Below, one piece after another: positions 28,306-35,998 of a stretch of 64,000 nt of DNA. Below the pieces are notes generated by a model. It worked only from the letters and a program-made list of their open reading frames with translations, had not been told where the DNA came from and ran no database searches. This DNA comes from a virus. The position numbers were made by a program, and so were the translations under genes. The stretch's first letter is position 1. Each line of letters opens with the position of its first letter. The stretch is from positions 20,643-84,642 of IMG/VR virus record IMGVR_UViG_3300046009_009315, one strand, 5' to 3'.

Positions 28306-28507
28306 TTTCTTTCTCCAATAAAAATTCTGGAATCATATCTTCCTTTGCGTTCTTGTCCTCGATGACATCAATCCAATTACCGATATTACCATACTTAACG
28401 CCTTGCATCAAATCTTCATATAGACATTCGTAGGCTCTTTCAACCATTTCTTGATTGTCCATATCTACAATATAATTTAAATCCAAACAAACTCGCCCTA
28501 GTTTCAT
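28298..28507 (-). CDS. Hypothetical acidic protein (69 aa)
   Basis: VCLDLNYIVDMDNQEMVERA; small acidic protein. ATG overlaps the stop of 28507-28641. Not recognised. Confidence 0.7.
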   Translation of the reverse strand: MKLGRVCLDLNYIVDMDNQEMVERAYECLYEDLMQGVKYGNIGNWIDVIEDKNAKEDMIPEFLLEKEND

Positions 28508-28641
28508 TAGATATGAACCTCCTTAATCCAAAAATTAGATAAATCTTTATCTTGGTTGATTGCTTCTTTCAACTGCTCAAGAGCTTCCTCTTTAGAATCT
28601 GCTTGATATTGTTTGCTATATGTGACAATATAAGTTTTCAT
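28507..28641 (-). CDS. Small protein, EVEAE-like family (44 aa)
   Basis: KTYIVTYSKQYQADSKEEAL then EQLKEAINQDKDL, the same strand plus EEA-helix pattern as 14727 and 15480. GGAGG near its end serves the next gene. Confidence 0.68.
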   Translation of the reverse strand: MKTYIVTYSKQYQADSKEEALEQLKEAINQDKDLSNFWIKEVHI

Positions 28642-28793
28642 TTTTGGTTTCTATACTCCTTTATAAACTCACTTGCTTCTTCAAGAGCGTTCATAAAATG
28701 AATCGTCCTACAATCGTGAGGACAATCTTCGTCAGCTTGATCTACAAGCTCTGCGAGTAGCTTAATTGCTTTTTCCATATCTTTATTTTGCAT
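28638..28793 (-). CDS. Hypothetical protein (51 aa)
   Basis: Helical acidic protein; contains DCPHDC and a C-terminal FIKEYRNQK. Overlaps both neighbours. Confidence 0.65.
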   Translation of the reverse strand: MQNKDMEKAIKLLAELVDQADEDCPHDCRTIHFMNALEEASEFIKEYRNQK

Positions 28794-29013
28794 CTTTTTC
28801 ATTTGTTGGCAAGCCAAATCCTAGTTTTGGTCTTTCATTTTCTTTAAACAATTCTATAATACGAATGTTATCAATCAAGTGCCAATCAGAATTAATTTTA
28901 ATACATTTTTTAGCGGGAGAAATCTCTGACACTTTTCCCTCTTGAATTGCGTATTTATTAATAGGATAATTAATAAAAAGAATCTTGCGATCAATTAAAT
29001 CTTCTAGTTTCAT
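28783..29013 (-). CDS. Hypothetical protein (76 aa)
   Basis: Beta-rich N-terminus (ILFINYPINKYAIQEGKVSE), resembling a small SH3-like fold. Not recognised. Confidence 0.7.
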   Translation of the reverse strand: MKLEDLIDRKILFINYPINKYAIQEGKVSEISPAKKCIKINSDWHLIDNIRIIELFKENERPKLGFGLPTNEKDAK

Positions 29014-29201
29014 TATTCTAAATCCTCAATTTTCATATCATTAAAATAAACATCTATCTTTTCTACCAATTTATAATACTTATCAGTAGCATCGTGAGAT
29101 ATTGAAACTTCATCTAGAAATTCTTTATTGGTCAATAGATCACCAAGAATACCCATAGCTAGTTCAATCTCTCCATCTGTAAAATAAGATGATGCTTTCA
29201 T
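29013..29201 (-). CDS. Hypothetical protein (62 aa)
   Basis: Start at MKASSYFTDG (29201), 1 nt after the previous stop; the longer frame overlaps that gene. Acidic helical protein. Confidence 0.7.
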   Translation of the reverse strand: MKASSYFTDGEIELAMGILGDLLTNKEFLDEVSISHDATDKYYKLVEKIDVYFNDMKIEDLE

Positions 29202-29202
29202 A

Positions 29203-29880
29203 TTAAAATGGCTTGAGAACATATCCCCAATAATCACTATCGGGCTGTTTCTGAATCTCATCCCACATAATACAACGAGCGATATAGGAAGGAACATTCA
29301 ATTTCTGACAATTTTCCATCCAATGTTGTTCCATCGCTTTATACTTTGCAACACCTACTTTTGATTTTGTATATTTTAAATCTTGCATACCATAGAAGCG
29401 AAGATGATGGACATCACCGCATAAAACTCTAGCAAAGAGAGGGTCAATCATCTCAAAGCTAAAACTGACCTTGGCATAACTAAGTCCACGAATACGCTCC
29501 ACAAGATTATCACGAACAGAAACATATCGGTTTCTCTTTTGTGGGCAAGAGAAGTCTTTAGGATTCTGCCAGAAATCTTTTGCAAAATCCCAAATGTAAT
29601 CGGTGCGTTCTTTCTGACAACCAACGCCAGAACGAGTAAGACGCTTTAGAAGTTCTTTGCGATTGTGCTTCCAATAAACAAAGTCACGAATCGCAAGATA
29701 ACCATTGATATTACCTTTCCAAGTCGTATGAACAGAGCAGAAGGCAAAAAGCCAACGCCTAAAAATATCCTCATCGGTTTTGGGTCTGACGCTCTCCCAA
29801 TACTGCTTATAAGGTTCGACCTTGTGACGATGAAGTTCGTCAAAGGTGGCAAAGAATTGATCTGGTTTAGTTGTATCCAT
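29203..29880 (-). CDS. Conserved phage hypothetical protein (225 aa)
   Basis: Conserved-looking blocks RRWLFAFCSVHTTWKGNINGYL, then IRGLSYAKVSFSFEMIDPLF and ARVLCGDVHHLRFYG, and YIARCIMWDEIQKQ. The order and the aspartate in CGDVH are faintly like HhH-GPD DNA glycosylases, but the hairpin motif is not clear. Leaderless promoter; first gene of a long unit. Confidence 0.72.
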   Translation of the reverse strand: MDTTKPDQFFATFDELHRHKVEPYKQYWESVRPKTDEDIFRRWLFAFCSVHTTWKGNINGYLAIRDFVYWKHNRKELLKRLTRSGVGCQKERTDYIWDFAKDFWQNPKDFSCPQKRNRYVSVRDNLVERIRGLSYAKVSFSFEMIDPLFARVLCGDVHHLRFYGMQDLKYTKSKVGVAKYKAMEQHWMENCQKLNVPSYIARCIMWDEIQKQPDSDYWGYVLKPF

Positions 29881-29886
29881 AGATCA

Positions 29887-29914
29887 AATATAATTTAAAT
29901 TTAATTTAAGTCAA
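29887..29914 (-). promoter_or_regulatory. Early leaderless promoter for 29880
   Basis: TTGACT, 16 nt, TATATT, 6 nt, ATG. Confidence 0.8.
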
Positions 29915-29920
29915 AGAAAA

Positions 29921-30136
29921 TTATTGAATAATCCAAACAATTTCGTCAAAGCGTTGGCTATCAAAGTCTAATACTTCTTGATGACTGCCGTAATACCATT
30001 CAGAATTTTTATCTTTAAGAATTTTTGCTTTTCTTAATAGAGAAACATAGTCCAAGCCATCCTCGTATCCTTTGATACATATACGAGTATCTGGCGATAA
30101 GGTGTTAAGATGGTCAATTAATTCTTTTGCCGTCAT
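29921..30136 (-). CDS. Hypothetical protein (71 aa)
   Basis: TAKELIDHLNTLSPDTRICI then EVLDFDSQRFDEIVWII: a small alpha/beta protein. Overlaps the end of the next gene by 23 nt. Confidence 0.72.
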   Translation of the reverse strand: MTAKELIDHLNTLSPDTRICIKGYEDGLDYVSLLRKAKILKDKNSEWYYGSHQEVLDFDSQRFDEIVWIIQ

Positions 30137-30308
30137 ATTCCATCCAATTTCTTGCGTGATGGGGACTAGGAAAAGTTTTTACTATTTTTGCGTCTTTAAA
30201 TACCCAATGTCCTTTAGCAGTAATTTGTTCTTCGTAAACAGCCCATTTATCAAGAGGCTTACCAAACTCATCTTCAAGCTCTTTGATATAACGAATTACT
30301 TTATTCAT
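30114..30308 (-). CDS. Hypothetical protein, tandem paralogue of 30301 (64 aa)
   Basis: MNKVIRYIKELEDEFGKPL and WAVYEEQIT match YHYIDQIKDQYGNLL and WGVYEKTIT of the next gene up, and both end with KIVKTF/KILKQF plus a helix. Start at the ATG of MNKV. Function unknown. Confidence 0.75.
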   Translation of the reverse strand: MNKVIRYIKELEDEFGKPLDKWAVYEEQITAKGHWVFKDAKIVKTFPSPHHARNWMEYDGKRIN

Positions 30309-30501
30309 TGACACCAAGCAACTTATCTAAGTATTTCTGTGCGTCTTTTACGGATTCAAATTGCTTCAATATTTTAACATTCATCTTTGGCTTTTCACCA
30401 ATACTTTCTAGGGTAATTGTTTTTTCATAAACTCCCCAAGAAACAAGAAGGTTTCCGTATTGATCTTTGATCTGATCTATGTAATGATAGGTTGTTTTCA
30501 T
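30301..30501 (-). CDS. Hypothetical protein, tandem paralogue of 30114 (66 aa)
   Basis: See 30114: shared YI-x5-G-x2-L-x2-W-x-VYE core. Stop overlaps the next ATG region by 8 nt. Confidence 0.75.
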   Translation of the reverse strand: MKTTYHYIDQIKDQYGNLLVSWGVYEKTITLESIGEKPKMNVKILKQFESVKDAQKYLDKLLGVNE

Positions 30502-30780
30502 TTATACTATGATATTAATTTTAGCATTAAGTTTATAAACTAAATTGCCTCTTTGTTCATCGGGGTCGCTAATTGTGATACGCTTTTTATCAGCAAAGTT
30601 AAATACTCTACCATCGTCAAGATTGACGATATTATTTGAACCATTCTTAATTTTCATAAAAATAGAATGATTGCCTCTTTGGACTGATTCGGGGTCAAAG
30701 AAAGAAAAAACTTCTCCTTCTTTAATAGAATCAAAGTCTACCATAGCTTCTTTATCTCTTGATGTTATTGTGTATTTCAT
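30502..30780 (-). CDS. Hypothetical protein (92 aa)
   Basis: FDSIKEGEVFSFFDPESVQR and NIVNLDDGRVFNF: beta-rich, possibly a small barrel. Phage-type protein without known function. Confidence 0.72.
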   Translation of the reverse strand: MKYTITSRDKEAMVDFDSIKEGEVFSFFDPESVQRGNHSIFMKIKNGSNNIVNLDDGRVFNFADKKRITISDPDEQRGNLVYKLNAKINIIV

Positions 30781-30784
30781 AAAT

Positions 30785-31087
30785 TTAAAATGGTCTAAAG
30801 TTATACATCCTTTCTGCTATCTTACTGAAAGTATCAGCGTTTGTAAAGCTGAATTTATACTTTTTCTTAAATTTTTCTAGTTTCTTTTTATTGATATTCT
30901 TTTTGCCAAAATCAGCTATTTTAGATTCATCAGAAATTAAAACTTCATCATAATCGTAAGAAAATAAATCCAATAACTCAGCTACTTGGTCTTTATACTT
31001 CTCAACAATGGTAGTATCGGCAAACTCTATAATTTGCCCATCGTATGAAATTAATTTTCCTTTATCGAAATCGTATCTAGGTTTCAA
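30785..31087 (-). CDS. Hypothetical protein (100 aa)
   Basis: Mixed charge, very lysine-rich (NINKKKLEKFKKKYKFSF). Same-strand unit. Not recognised. Confidence 0.7.
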   Translation of the reverse strand: MKPRYDFDKGKLISYDGQIIEFADTTIVEKYKDQVAELLDLFSYDYDEVLISDESKIADFGKKNINKKKLEKFKKKYKFSFTNADTFSKIAERMYNFRPF

Positions 31088-31303
31088 TTATTTACTCCAT
31101 TGAAACTCAAAAATCCATCCTAACCAATTAAACCCACACTCAATATAATATTTGTTTTTCATACAAAAGAATTTTGGAAATGATTTAAATTTATATGAAT
31201 TTAAAATATATAGCCCAAAATCTTTAACTCTGATACGATAATGAACCTTGCTTAAAAAAATACCATTTTCATTAGCCCAATTCTCGTATTGTTCACTTGT
31301 CAT
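31088..31303 (-). CDS. Hypothetical protein (71 aa)
   Basis: Aromatic-rich: FFCMKNKYYIECGFNWLGWI. Overlaps the end of 31293. Not recognised. Confidence 0.7.
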   Translation of the reverse strand: MTSEQYENWANENGIFLSKVHYRIRVKDFGLYILNSYKFKSFPKFFCMKNKYYIECGFNWLGWIFEFQWSK

Positions 31304-31427
31304 TTTCTTGATTTTCTTTTATAATTTGTTTTGTTAATCTATCAAAATTTTCAGCAAGACTATATAATGATTGATCTATACCCTGCAAAACTCCTTTAAT
31401 CTGTAATAGTATTTTTGTGTTGTCCAT
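31293..31427 (-). CDS. Small helical protein (44 aa)
   Basis: MDNTKILLQIKGVLQGIDQS then AENFDRLTKQIIKENQ. Coiled-coil-like. 3 nt after the 31431 stop. Confidence 0.65.
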   Translation of the reverse strand: MDNTKILLQIKGVLQGIDQSLYSLAENFDRLTKQIIKENQENDK

Positions 31428-31430
31428 AAA

Positions 31431-32105
31431 TTAATCCCATAAATCTCTAAAGTAAAGTCCGAGCAGAAGAAAACCATTTCTTTGACGCTCAAAGGCTTTG
31501 TTTAATTTAGAGTAATCTGCTTGAATATTATCTTTTGTTTCTATTTCAACCGAGTAATTACCATCTTCTTGTTTTGTTAATAGCATTTTACGATCACGAA
31601 CAGGGTCGAAACCTAATGGATAAACTTCATATAGTTTATCAATCTGTGCGTTAGGGTCATCTTCAAGCAAAAGAAATTCAAGAGCAAAAATAATCTCATC
31701 CAAAACATTTTCATATTCTTCTTTAGAAAGAGAATTAGTTTTATTAATTGATTTATCAATGTAATCGCCTTGTTCTTGACTATATTCTAGATTCTTTTCA
31801 TCTGGAACATAAGGAATAACCTTACCATCTACAACAAGATGATGGCGATTGGAAAGACTATTAAAGTTTTTGCGAAGATGTTTAATTCTTGGTAAAATAA
31901 ATCTCGCAGTAGATTGAGGAAGATTCCAGCAATCGCTATCAGAATAACCACGAAAGATTGATTGCAATTTATTCTTTAAATTCCACTTTACATTAAAGTA
32001 AGTGTGAGAGTAATAATTAACCTCACTATAAATCCAATTTAAAATAGGATTCTTGTGAAACCTAAAAGACCGCATCAGTTCTTCTAAAGTTTGCCTGTCG
32101 CTCAT
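31431..32105 (-). CDS. Conserved phage hypothetical protein (224 aa)
   Basis: FRGYSDSDCWNLPQSTARFI then LPRIKHLRKN, and a middle EYENVLDEIIFALEFLL, a pattern found in many large phages. Function unknown. Overlaps the upstream gene by 4 nt. Confidence 0.78.
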   Translation of the reverse strand: MSDRQTLEELMRSFRFHKNPILNWIYSEVNYYSHTYFNVKWNLKNKLQSIFRGYSDSDCWNLPQSTARFILPRIKHLRKNFNSLSNRHHLVVDGKVIPYVPDEKNLEYSQEQGDYIDKSINKTNSLSKEEYENVLDEIIFALEFLLLEDDPNAQIDKLYEVYPLGFDPVRDRKMLLTKQEDGNYSVEIETKDNIQADYSKLNKAFERQRNGFLLLGLYFRDLWD

Positions 32106-32479
32106 AGTTTATTTAAAATCTCCTTACAATATGATATTGCATCAGCTACATCTTGTAAAGAGTATGTTTCTGAAAGACCACCATTAAAAACAAATTCATC
32201 TTTACCTTTATAAAAGGAAACCATTAGCTTACAATCTGCATAGTCATAATTATAATTACCAGAGAAACTATTTCCTCCAGTATATGTTTTTAACTTACCA
32301 TAAAAATATGCAGTTCCACTTACATTTTGTTTGCTAGTATTATGCAATCTAATAGTGATCTTGCCAGCGGGAAACTTCTCGGTTGAAGTCTTTTGAATAA
32401 TTTTAGTTGGATTAATCAAAGTAGAGTTTTTGACTCTTGAATTATTTTCCCAAACAATGTTATCTATAACTTGACTCAT
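32102..32479 (-). CDS. Hypothetical protein (125 aa)
   Basis: Beta-rich (KITIRLHNTSKQNVSGTAYF, GNYNYDYADCKLMVSFYKG). Overlaps both neighbours by 4 nt. Not recognised. Confidence 0.72.
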   Translation of the reverse strand: MSQVIDNIVWENNSRVKNSTLINPTKIIQKTSTEKFPAGKITIRLHNTSKQNVSGTAYFYGKLKTYTGGNSFSGNYNYDYADCKLMVSFYKGKDEFVFNGGLSETYSLQDVADAISYCKEILNKL

Positions 32480-32808
32480 AAACCTTCCTCCTTACATTTA
32501 TCCTCGTATGCTTTTACTTCGTTAAATTCTTCCCAACGACCAGCGTTAGCAAGAACATTACTTGTTAAAAGGACTCGGTGTTCATCTTCATTTTTAATAT
32601 TCTTTTCATCCCAAGTCAAGAGGATAACTCCTAAACCAAAATTATCATAGTCATCAATCTTTAATTCAACCCCTTCTTTTTCTTCTTGATCTAAAACGCT
32701 TTCAACTGCTCTTGTGCAAGCCTCGCTATACCAATCTGCTTTATCAAGTTTCTTGGTATCAATTTCTACCTTCGCAGACCAATTATGTCCTGTCACATAA
32801 ATATTCAT
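32476..32808 (-). CDS. Hypothetical protein (110 aa)
   Basis: Acidic alpha/beta protein, ends in LLTSNVLANAGRWEEFNEVK. Same operon. Not recognised. Confidence 0.72.
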   Translation of the reverse strand: MNIYVTGHNWSAKVEIDTKKLDKADWYSEACTRAVESVLDQEEKEGVELKIDDYDNFGLGVILLTWDEKNIKNEDEHRVLLTSNVLANAGRWEEFNEVKAYEDKCKEEGL

Positions 32809-33077
32809 TAAAATGGTAGATCATTTCCTTCATCTTCGCTCTCATCAATAAAATCTAAAACTCTTTCATTTTCTTCGTGAGAACGAAACCACAAAATTGT
32901 ATTGTCGCCAACCTTTTGAGCGTCTTGATATTCCAAAGGGCATTTAGCCAAACGCTCTTTGACAATATCTACAAAGCGATTTGAAAGACGAATAAACAAA
33001 CTCTCATCGCTCTCAATCCACTCATAGGATTCAGCAAACTCATCACAAATCATTTTTACTTTAGGATGTAGCTTCAT
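32808..33077 (-). CDS. Hypothetical protein (89 aa)
   Basis: MICDEFAESYEWIESDES then FIRLSNRFVDIVKERL; weakly similar to the 42232 protein (ICSEFADEYGVDIDDGE). Acidic tail. Overlaps neighbours. Confidence 0.72.
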   Translation of the reverse strand: MKLHPKVKMICDEFAESYEWIESDESLFIRLSNRFVDIVKERLAKCPLEYQDAQKVGDNTILWFRSHEENERVLDFIDESEDEGNDLPF

Positions 33078-33268
33078 AGATTATTTAGATCAACCTTATC
33101 TGGTTCATCTTCTTGACAGAGTAATTGACCTTTAAGGTGTGTCAAAGTTTCAACAGCAGAATCTAAATCGTATTCTGATGTATCACTTGTGTCAAAATTA
33201 ACAGACTCTTGAAGATCAAGAATATCTTGAATAATTAAATCAATCTTATCAATTTGTTTCTTTTTCAT
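33074..33268 (-). CDS. Hypothetical acidic protein (64 aa)
   Basis: Helical and acidic (IIQDILDLQESVNFDTSDTS). Not recognised. Confidence 0.7.
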   Translation of the reverse strand: MKKKQIDKIDLIIQDILDLQESVNFDTSDTSEYDLDSAVETLTHLKGQLLCQEDEPDKVDLNNL

Positions 33269-33446
33269 TAGTCATCTCCTGTTTAAGAGTATCTAGCCTT
33301 TTTGCGTCAATGTCAAGAGCAGAAGGATGAATACTCAAAGTCATATCTAGGTGAGGAATAAAGCAATAGAATAGTTTTGAAACTGAATCGTATGATACGA
33401 TTTCCATTGGAGTTCCACGATTGCTTTTTACTTTAATTCTTTTCAA
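33249..33446 (-). CDS. Hypothetical protein (65 aa)
   Basis: MKRIKVKSNRGTPMEIVSYD: beta-rich N-terminus, charged C-terminus. Overlaps the RuvB-like gene by 14 nt. Confidence 0.7.
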   Translation of the reverse strand: MKRIKVKSNRGTPMEIVSYDSVSKLFYCFIPHLDMTLSIHPSALDIDAKRLDTLKQEMTNEKETN

Positions 33447-34368
33447 GATGTTCCTTGTGATAATCGTGTCCTTTTTTAGTCAAAGCACGACCAGTAGGTT
33501 TAATCTCAATAAGATGATTTCTCATTAAATATAGCTCAACATTTTTCTGCAACATATCTTTGGTAAGATTTGTTTTTGCGGAAAGATTGGTAAGTCTCAA
33601 TTCACCATATTCCTTGAGCAATTTAATTACATTAAGTTCGATTTCTGTAAGGCCAAGAGGGTAGATAGACAATCTATCTTTAATCTCTAGCCAACCAGTT
33701 TTATCTAGTTCTTTGGAATTTTTAGATGCCAAATAAGACGAAACTTGATTTGCCATAGACTGAGCTTGTCTGGCATTACCACGACATACGCTTGCAACCT
33801 CATTCAAAATATCTTCTTTAATCTTTTGATTTTTAATTTCAAGATTCTTTGAGATAATCCTACCAAGATCAATGTAAGAATAATCTTCAAGATCAACTCT
33901 ATAAAGACGATCAAGAAGTGCGTGAAAAATCTTTTGAGCTTCGGTAGTGCAGAAAATAAAACTATTTTTATTAAATCTAAATGTATAAGTTCCATCGTCA
34001 AAAGTAAAATCGTTGGAATTATTCTGATTGGGATTAAGGATGGTTAGAAGTGCCATCGTGACATCTCTAGGAAGTTCGCTCGCCTCATCAAATATAATTG
34101 TCGTATCCTTATCATAAACATAAGGCAACATAATCTGATTAAAGAAACTCTTTACATTTTTAATCGTAGAACAATTAACAATAATGCTTCTCTCACGATT
34201 CATTATATTTGCTGTCTCTTGAGCGATAAGAGTTTTGCCACATCCTCTTGGAGCAACAAAAAGAAGATGAGGAATGATTTTCGTTTTAGAATAGCCATCT
34301 AAAAGAAAGTTTAGCTTCTTCTTTACTTTATCTTGACCTACGATTTTAGAATAATTTTCTTGTGACAT
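33433..34368 (-). CDS. RuvB-like AAA+ ATPase
   Basis: 311 aa. IVGQDKVKKKLNFLL, Walker A APRGCGKT, sensor-1-like region FIFCTTEAQKIFHALLDR, Walker B TIIFDEA, arginine-containing CRGNARQAQSMANQ, then a C-terminal winged helix (LTEIELNVIKLLKEYGELRL). This architecture is that of RuvB or a clamp-loader-like ATPase, with a role in Holliday junction migration or replication fork handling. Leaderless promoter start (TTGATC, about 16 nt). Confidence 0.85.
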   Translation of the reverse strand: MSQENYSKIVGQDKVKKKLNFLLDGYSKTKIIPHLLFVAPRGCGKTLIAQETANIMNRERSIIVNCSTIKNVKSFFNQIMLPYVYDKDTTIIFDEASELPRDVTMALLTILNPNQNNSNDFTFDDGTYTFRFNKNSFIFCTTEAQKIFHALLDRLYRVDLEDYSYIDLGRIISKNLEIKNQKIKEDILNEVASVCRGNARQAQSMANQVSSYLASKNSKELDKTGWLEIKDRLSIYPLGLTEIELNVIKLLKEYGELRLTNLSAKTNLTKDMLQKNVELYLMRNHLIEIKPTGRALTKKGHDYHKEHLEKN

Positions 34369-34375
34369 AGTGTGT

Positions 34376-34403
34376 TTATATACTGGTTTAAAAGTAAGAT
34401 CAA
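34376..34403 (-). promoter_or_regulatory. Early leaderless promoter for 34368
   Basis: TTGATC, 16 nt, ATATAA, 7 nt, ATG (or TATAAA with 17 and 6 nt). Confidence 0.65.
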
Positions 34404-34405
34404 GT

Positions 34406-34621
34406 TTAATTTACTTGAAACTCAATTTGTTCTTCTAAACTCTGATATGTTTTAGTATTGACTTCTTTCTCTATTCCTCTTATGTTTAAATTGTCGAGGA
34501 ATTTCTTTGATACGATAACAACAGCATCTTGCTTCAATACTTTGTTAAGTTCACTTAACGGAACCATTGAAAAACAAAACGAACCTTTTTTTCTACCACG
34601 ATTAGATTTCATCTTCTTCAT
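34406..34621 (-). CDS. Hypothetical protein (71 aa)
   Basis: KSNRGRKKGSFCFSMVPLSE then LNKVLKQDAVVIVSKKFLDNL, a pattern common in phage proteins. Basic N-terminus. Confidence 0.75.
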   Translation of the reverse strand: MKKMKSNRGRKKGSFCFSMVPLSELNKVLKQDAVVIVSKKFLDNLNIRGIEKEVNTKTYQSLEEQIEFQVN

Positions 34622-34793
34622 CCTCCTTTGCGAGAGTTTGCATAGCGTTTAATAAATCAAACTTCAAAGATTCTAATACGCCAATAACTTGATAAGCGGT
34701 CATATCGCTTTCGTGAGCATATCTTACAATATCCTTGTATAAGATTTGCCTCAACTGATTGCCAGCTTGACAATTAAAATTTTCTTCGCTCAT
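34602..34793 (-). CDS. Hypothetical protein (63 aa)
   Basis: YAHESDMTAYQVIGVLESLK then FDLLNAMQTLAKED, a small helical phage protein. Overlaps the next gene by 20 nt. Confidence 0.75.
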   Translation of the reverse strand: MSEENFNCQAGNQLRQILYKDIVRYAHESDMTAYQVIGVLESLKFDLLNAMQTLAKEDEEDEI

Positions 34794-35062
34794 TTGATTT
34801 TTATATTATACCTAGATATTCTAAATCCGCAACCTAAAATGCAGAATGTAAATATCTTTCCATATTCGTATAATTCAAATGAAATGTCGCTAGTCAATTT
34901 CAATTTAAATCCAAACCATTTACTATCAACATCATTGTATATAGAATCATTCGGAGTATGATAACCGAAACTGATGGCTGGTAAGAGGATGGCGATTGAC
35001 CAATCTTTGCTCTTACCAAACCACCAATCACGATTCAGATTAACTTGTAATCCGAATTTCAT
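34790..35062 (-). CDS. Hypothetical protein (90 aa)
   Basis: Beta-rich, aromatic (NRDWWFGKSKDWSIAILLPA, GYHTPNDSIYNDV), with hydrophobic C-terminal part. Not recognised. Confidence 0.7.
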   Translation of the reverse strand: MKFGLQVNLNRDWWFGKSKDWSIAILLPAISFGYHTPNDSIYNDVDSKWFGFKLKLTSDISFELYEYGKIFTFCILGCGFRISRYNIKIK

Positions 35063-35977
35063 TTAGCCTTTAATGAATCTCCCTGTCTTTGGGTCACGCT
35101 TGCTGTGATAATTAACATAGGATTGTAAAGTGCCATCATTGGCATAATCATTATCATCTTCATCATCCTCGTAATCATCTTCGTCATCATATCCAAACAT
35201 TTCATTCATAGCCTCTTGAGCTTCTGGACGATAAGGGTGAATATAATTGTCATAGACCTTATCATAAAGTTCTTTGTCTAGAGCTTTACGATACAAAGCT
35301 ACTACCTCTAAACGATATGCACGAAGTTTCTGACATTCACAATCTGTTGGAACAGATACAACATCAGCAGGGTTAATCTTAACTATCACAAGATTACCAC
35401 CACCATTAAAACTCTTTGCATATTCTTCTGAACCAGCGTGAAAGCCAGCAGAACAACCAACATCTGCATTATCGCAAACTTGATTACGAGCCATCTCACG
35501 AATTTGTCCGATTGAGAAATCGTGCTGACCACTATACCAATCGGTAAAGTTTGCTTGAACACTCTTGTATGCAAGGAAATCTCCATCGGGAGTAAGAGGC
35601 ATCTTCTTATGCTCCAAGAATTTATACAATTCATTTACTGCCCTGCGAGAAGGATTTTGCATTAGCTTATCAAGAAACTTAACAAGAGGCTCATAAGGCA
35701 AACCATTCTTAATAAAGTTTAAGATGCGATCTACAACGATATTATGAATTTCCTCGCCAGCATAGGTCACAAGACCATCACGCACTTCAATGTTGCCGTG
35801 AGAAAATCGTGCGATAGCTTTACTCTTGTCGAGAATATCTGGAAGTTCGCTAAACCTTCCTTCTCGGATTGCGGAAATAGCGTCATTCCAAACTGGATTT
35901 TCGCTAGTAATAGTCTTTGGCTCATCGTTAAGAACGATGGTAAGACTACGATCAGTTAATATATATGGTATCTTCAT
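35063..35977 (-). CDS. rIIB: RIIB-like protein
   Basis: 304 aa. HNIVVDRILNFIKNGLPYEP, YKFLEHKKMPLTPDGDFLAY, and GCSAGFHAGSEEYAKSF are typical of T4 RIIB homologues, with a following acidic Asp-rich stretch and a GRFIKG C-terminus. It sits 21 nt after rIIA, as in T4-like phages. RIIA/RIIB act against Rex-like exclusion in T4. Upstream TTGACA, 16 nt, TAAAAC and a distant AAGGAG. Confidence 0.88.
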   Translation of the reverse strand: MKIPYILTDRSLTIVLNDEPKTITSENPVWNDAISAIREGRFSELPDILDKSKAIARFSHGNIEVRDGLVTYAGEEIHNIVVDRILNFIKNGLPYEPLVKFLDKLMQNPSRRAVNELYKFLEHKKMPLTPDGDFLAYKSVQANFTDWYSGQHDFSIGQIREMARNQVCDNADVGCSAGFHAGSEEYAKSFNGGGNLVIVKINPADVVSVPTDCECQKLRAYRLEVVALYRKALDKELYDKVYDNYIHPYRPEAQEAMNEMFGYDDEDDYEDDEDDNDYANDGTLQSYVNYHSKRDPKTGRFIKG

Positions 35978-35998
35978 ATTTATAGTTTTACTCCTTTT

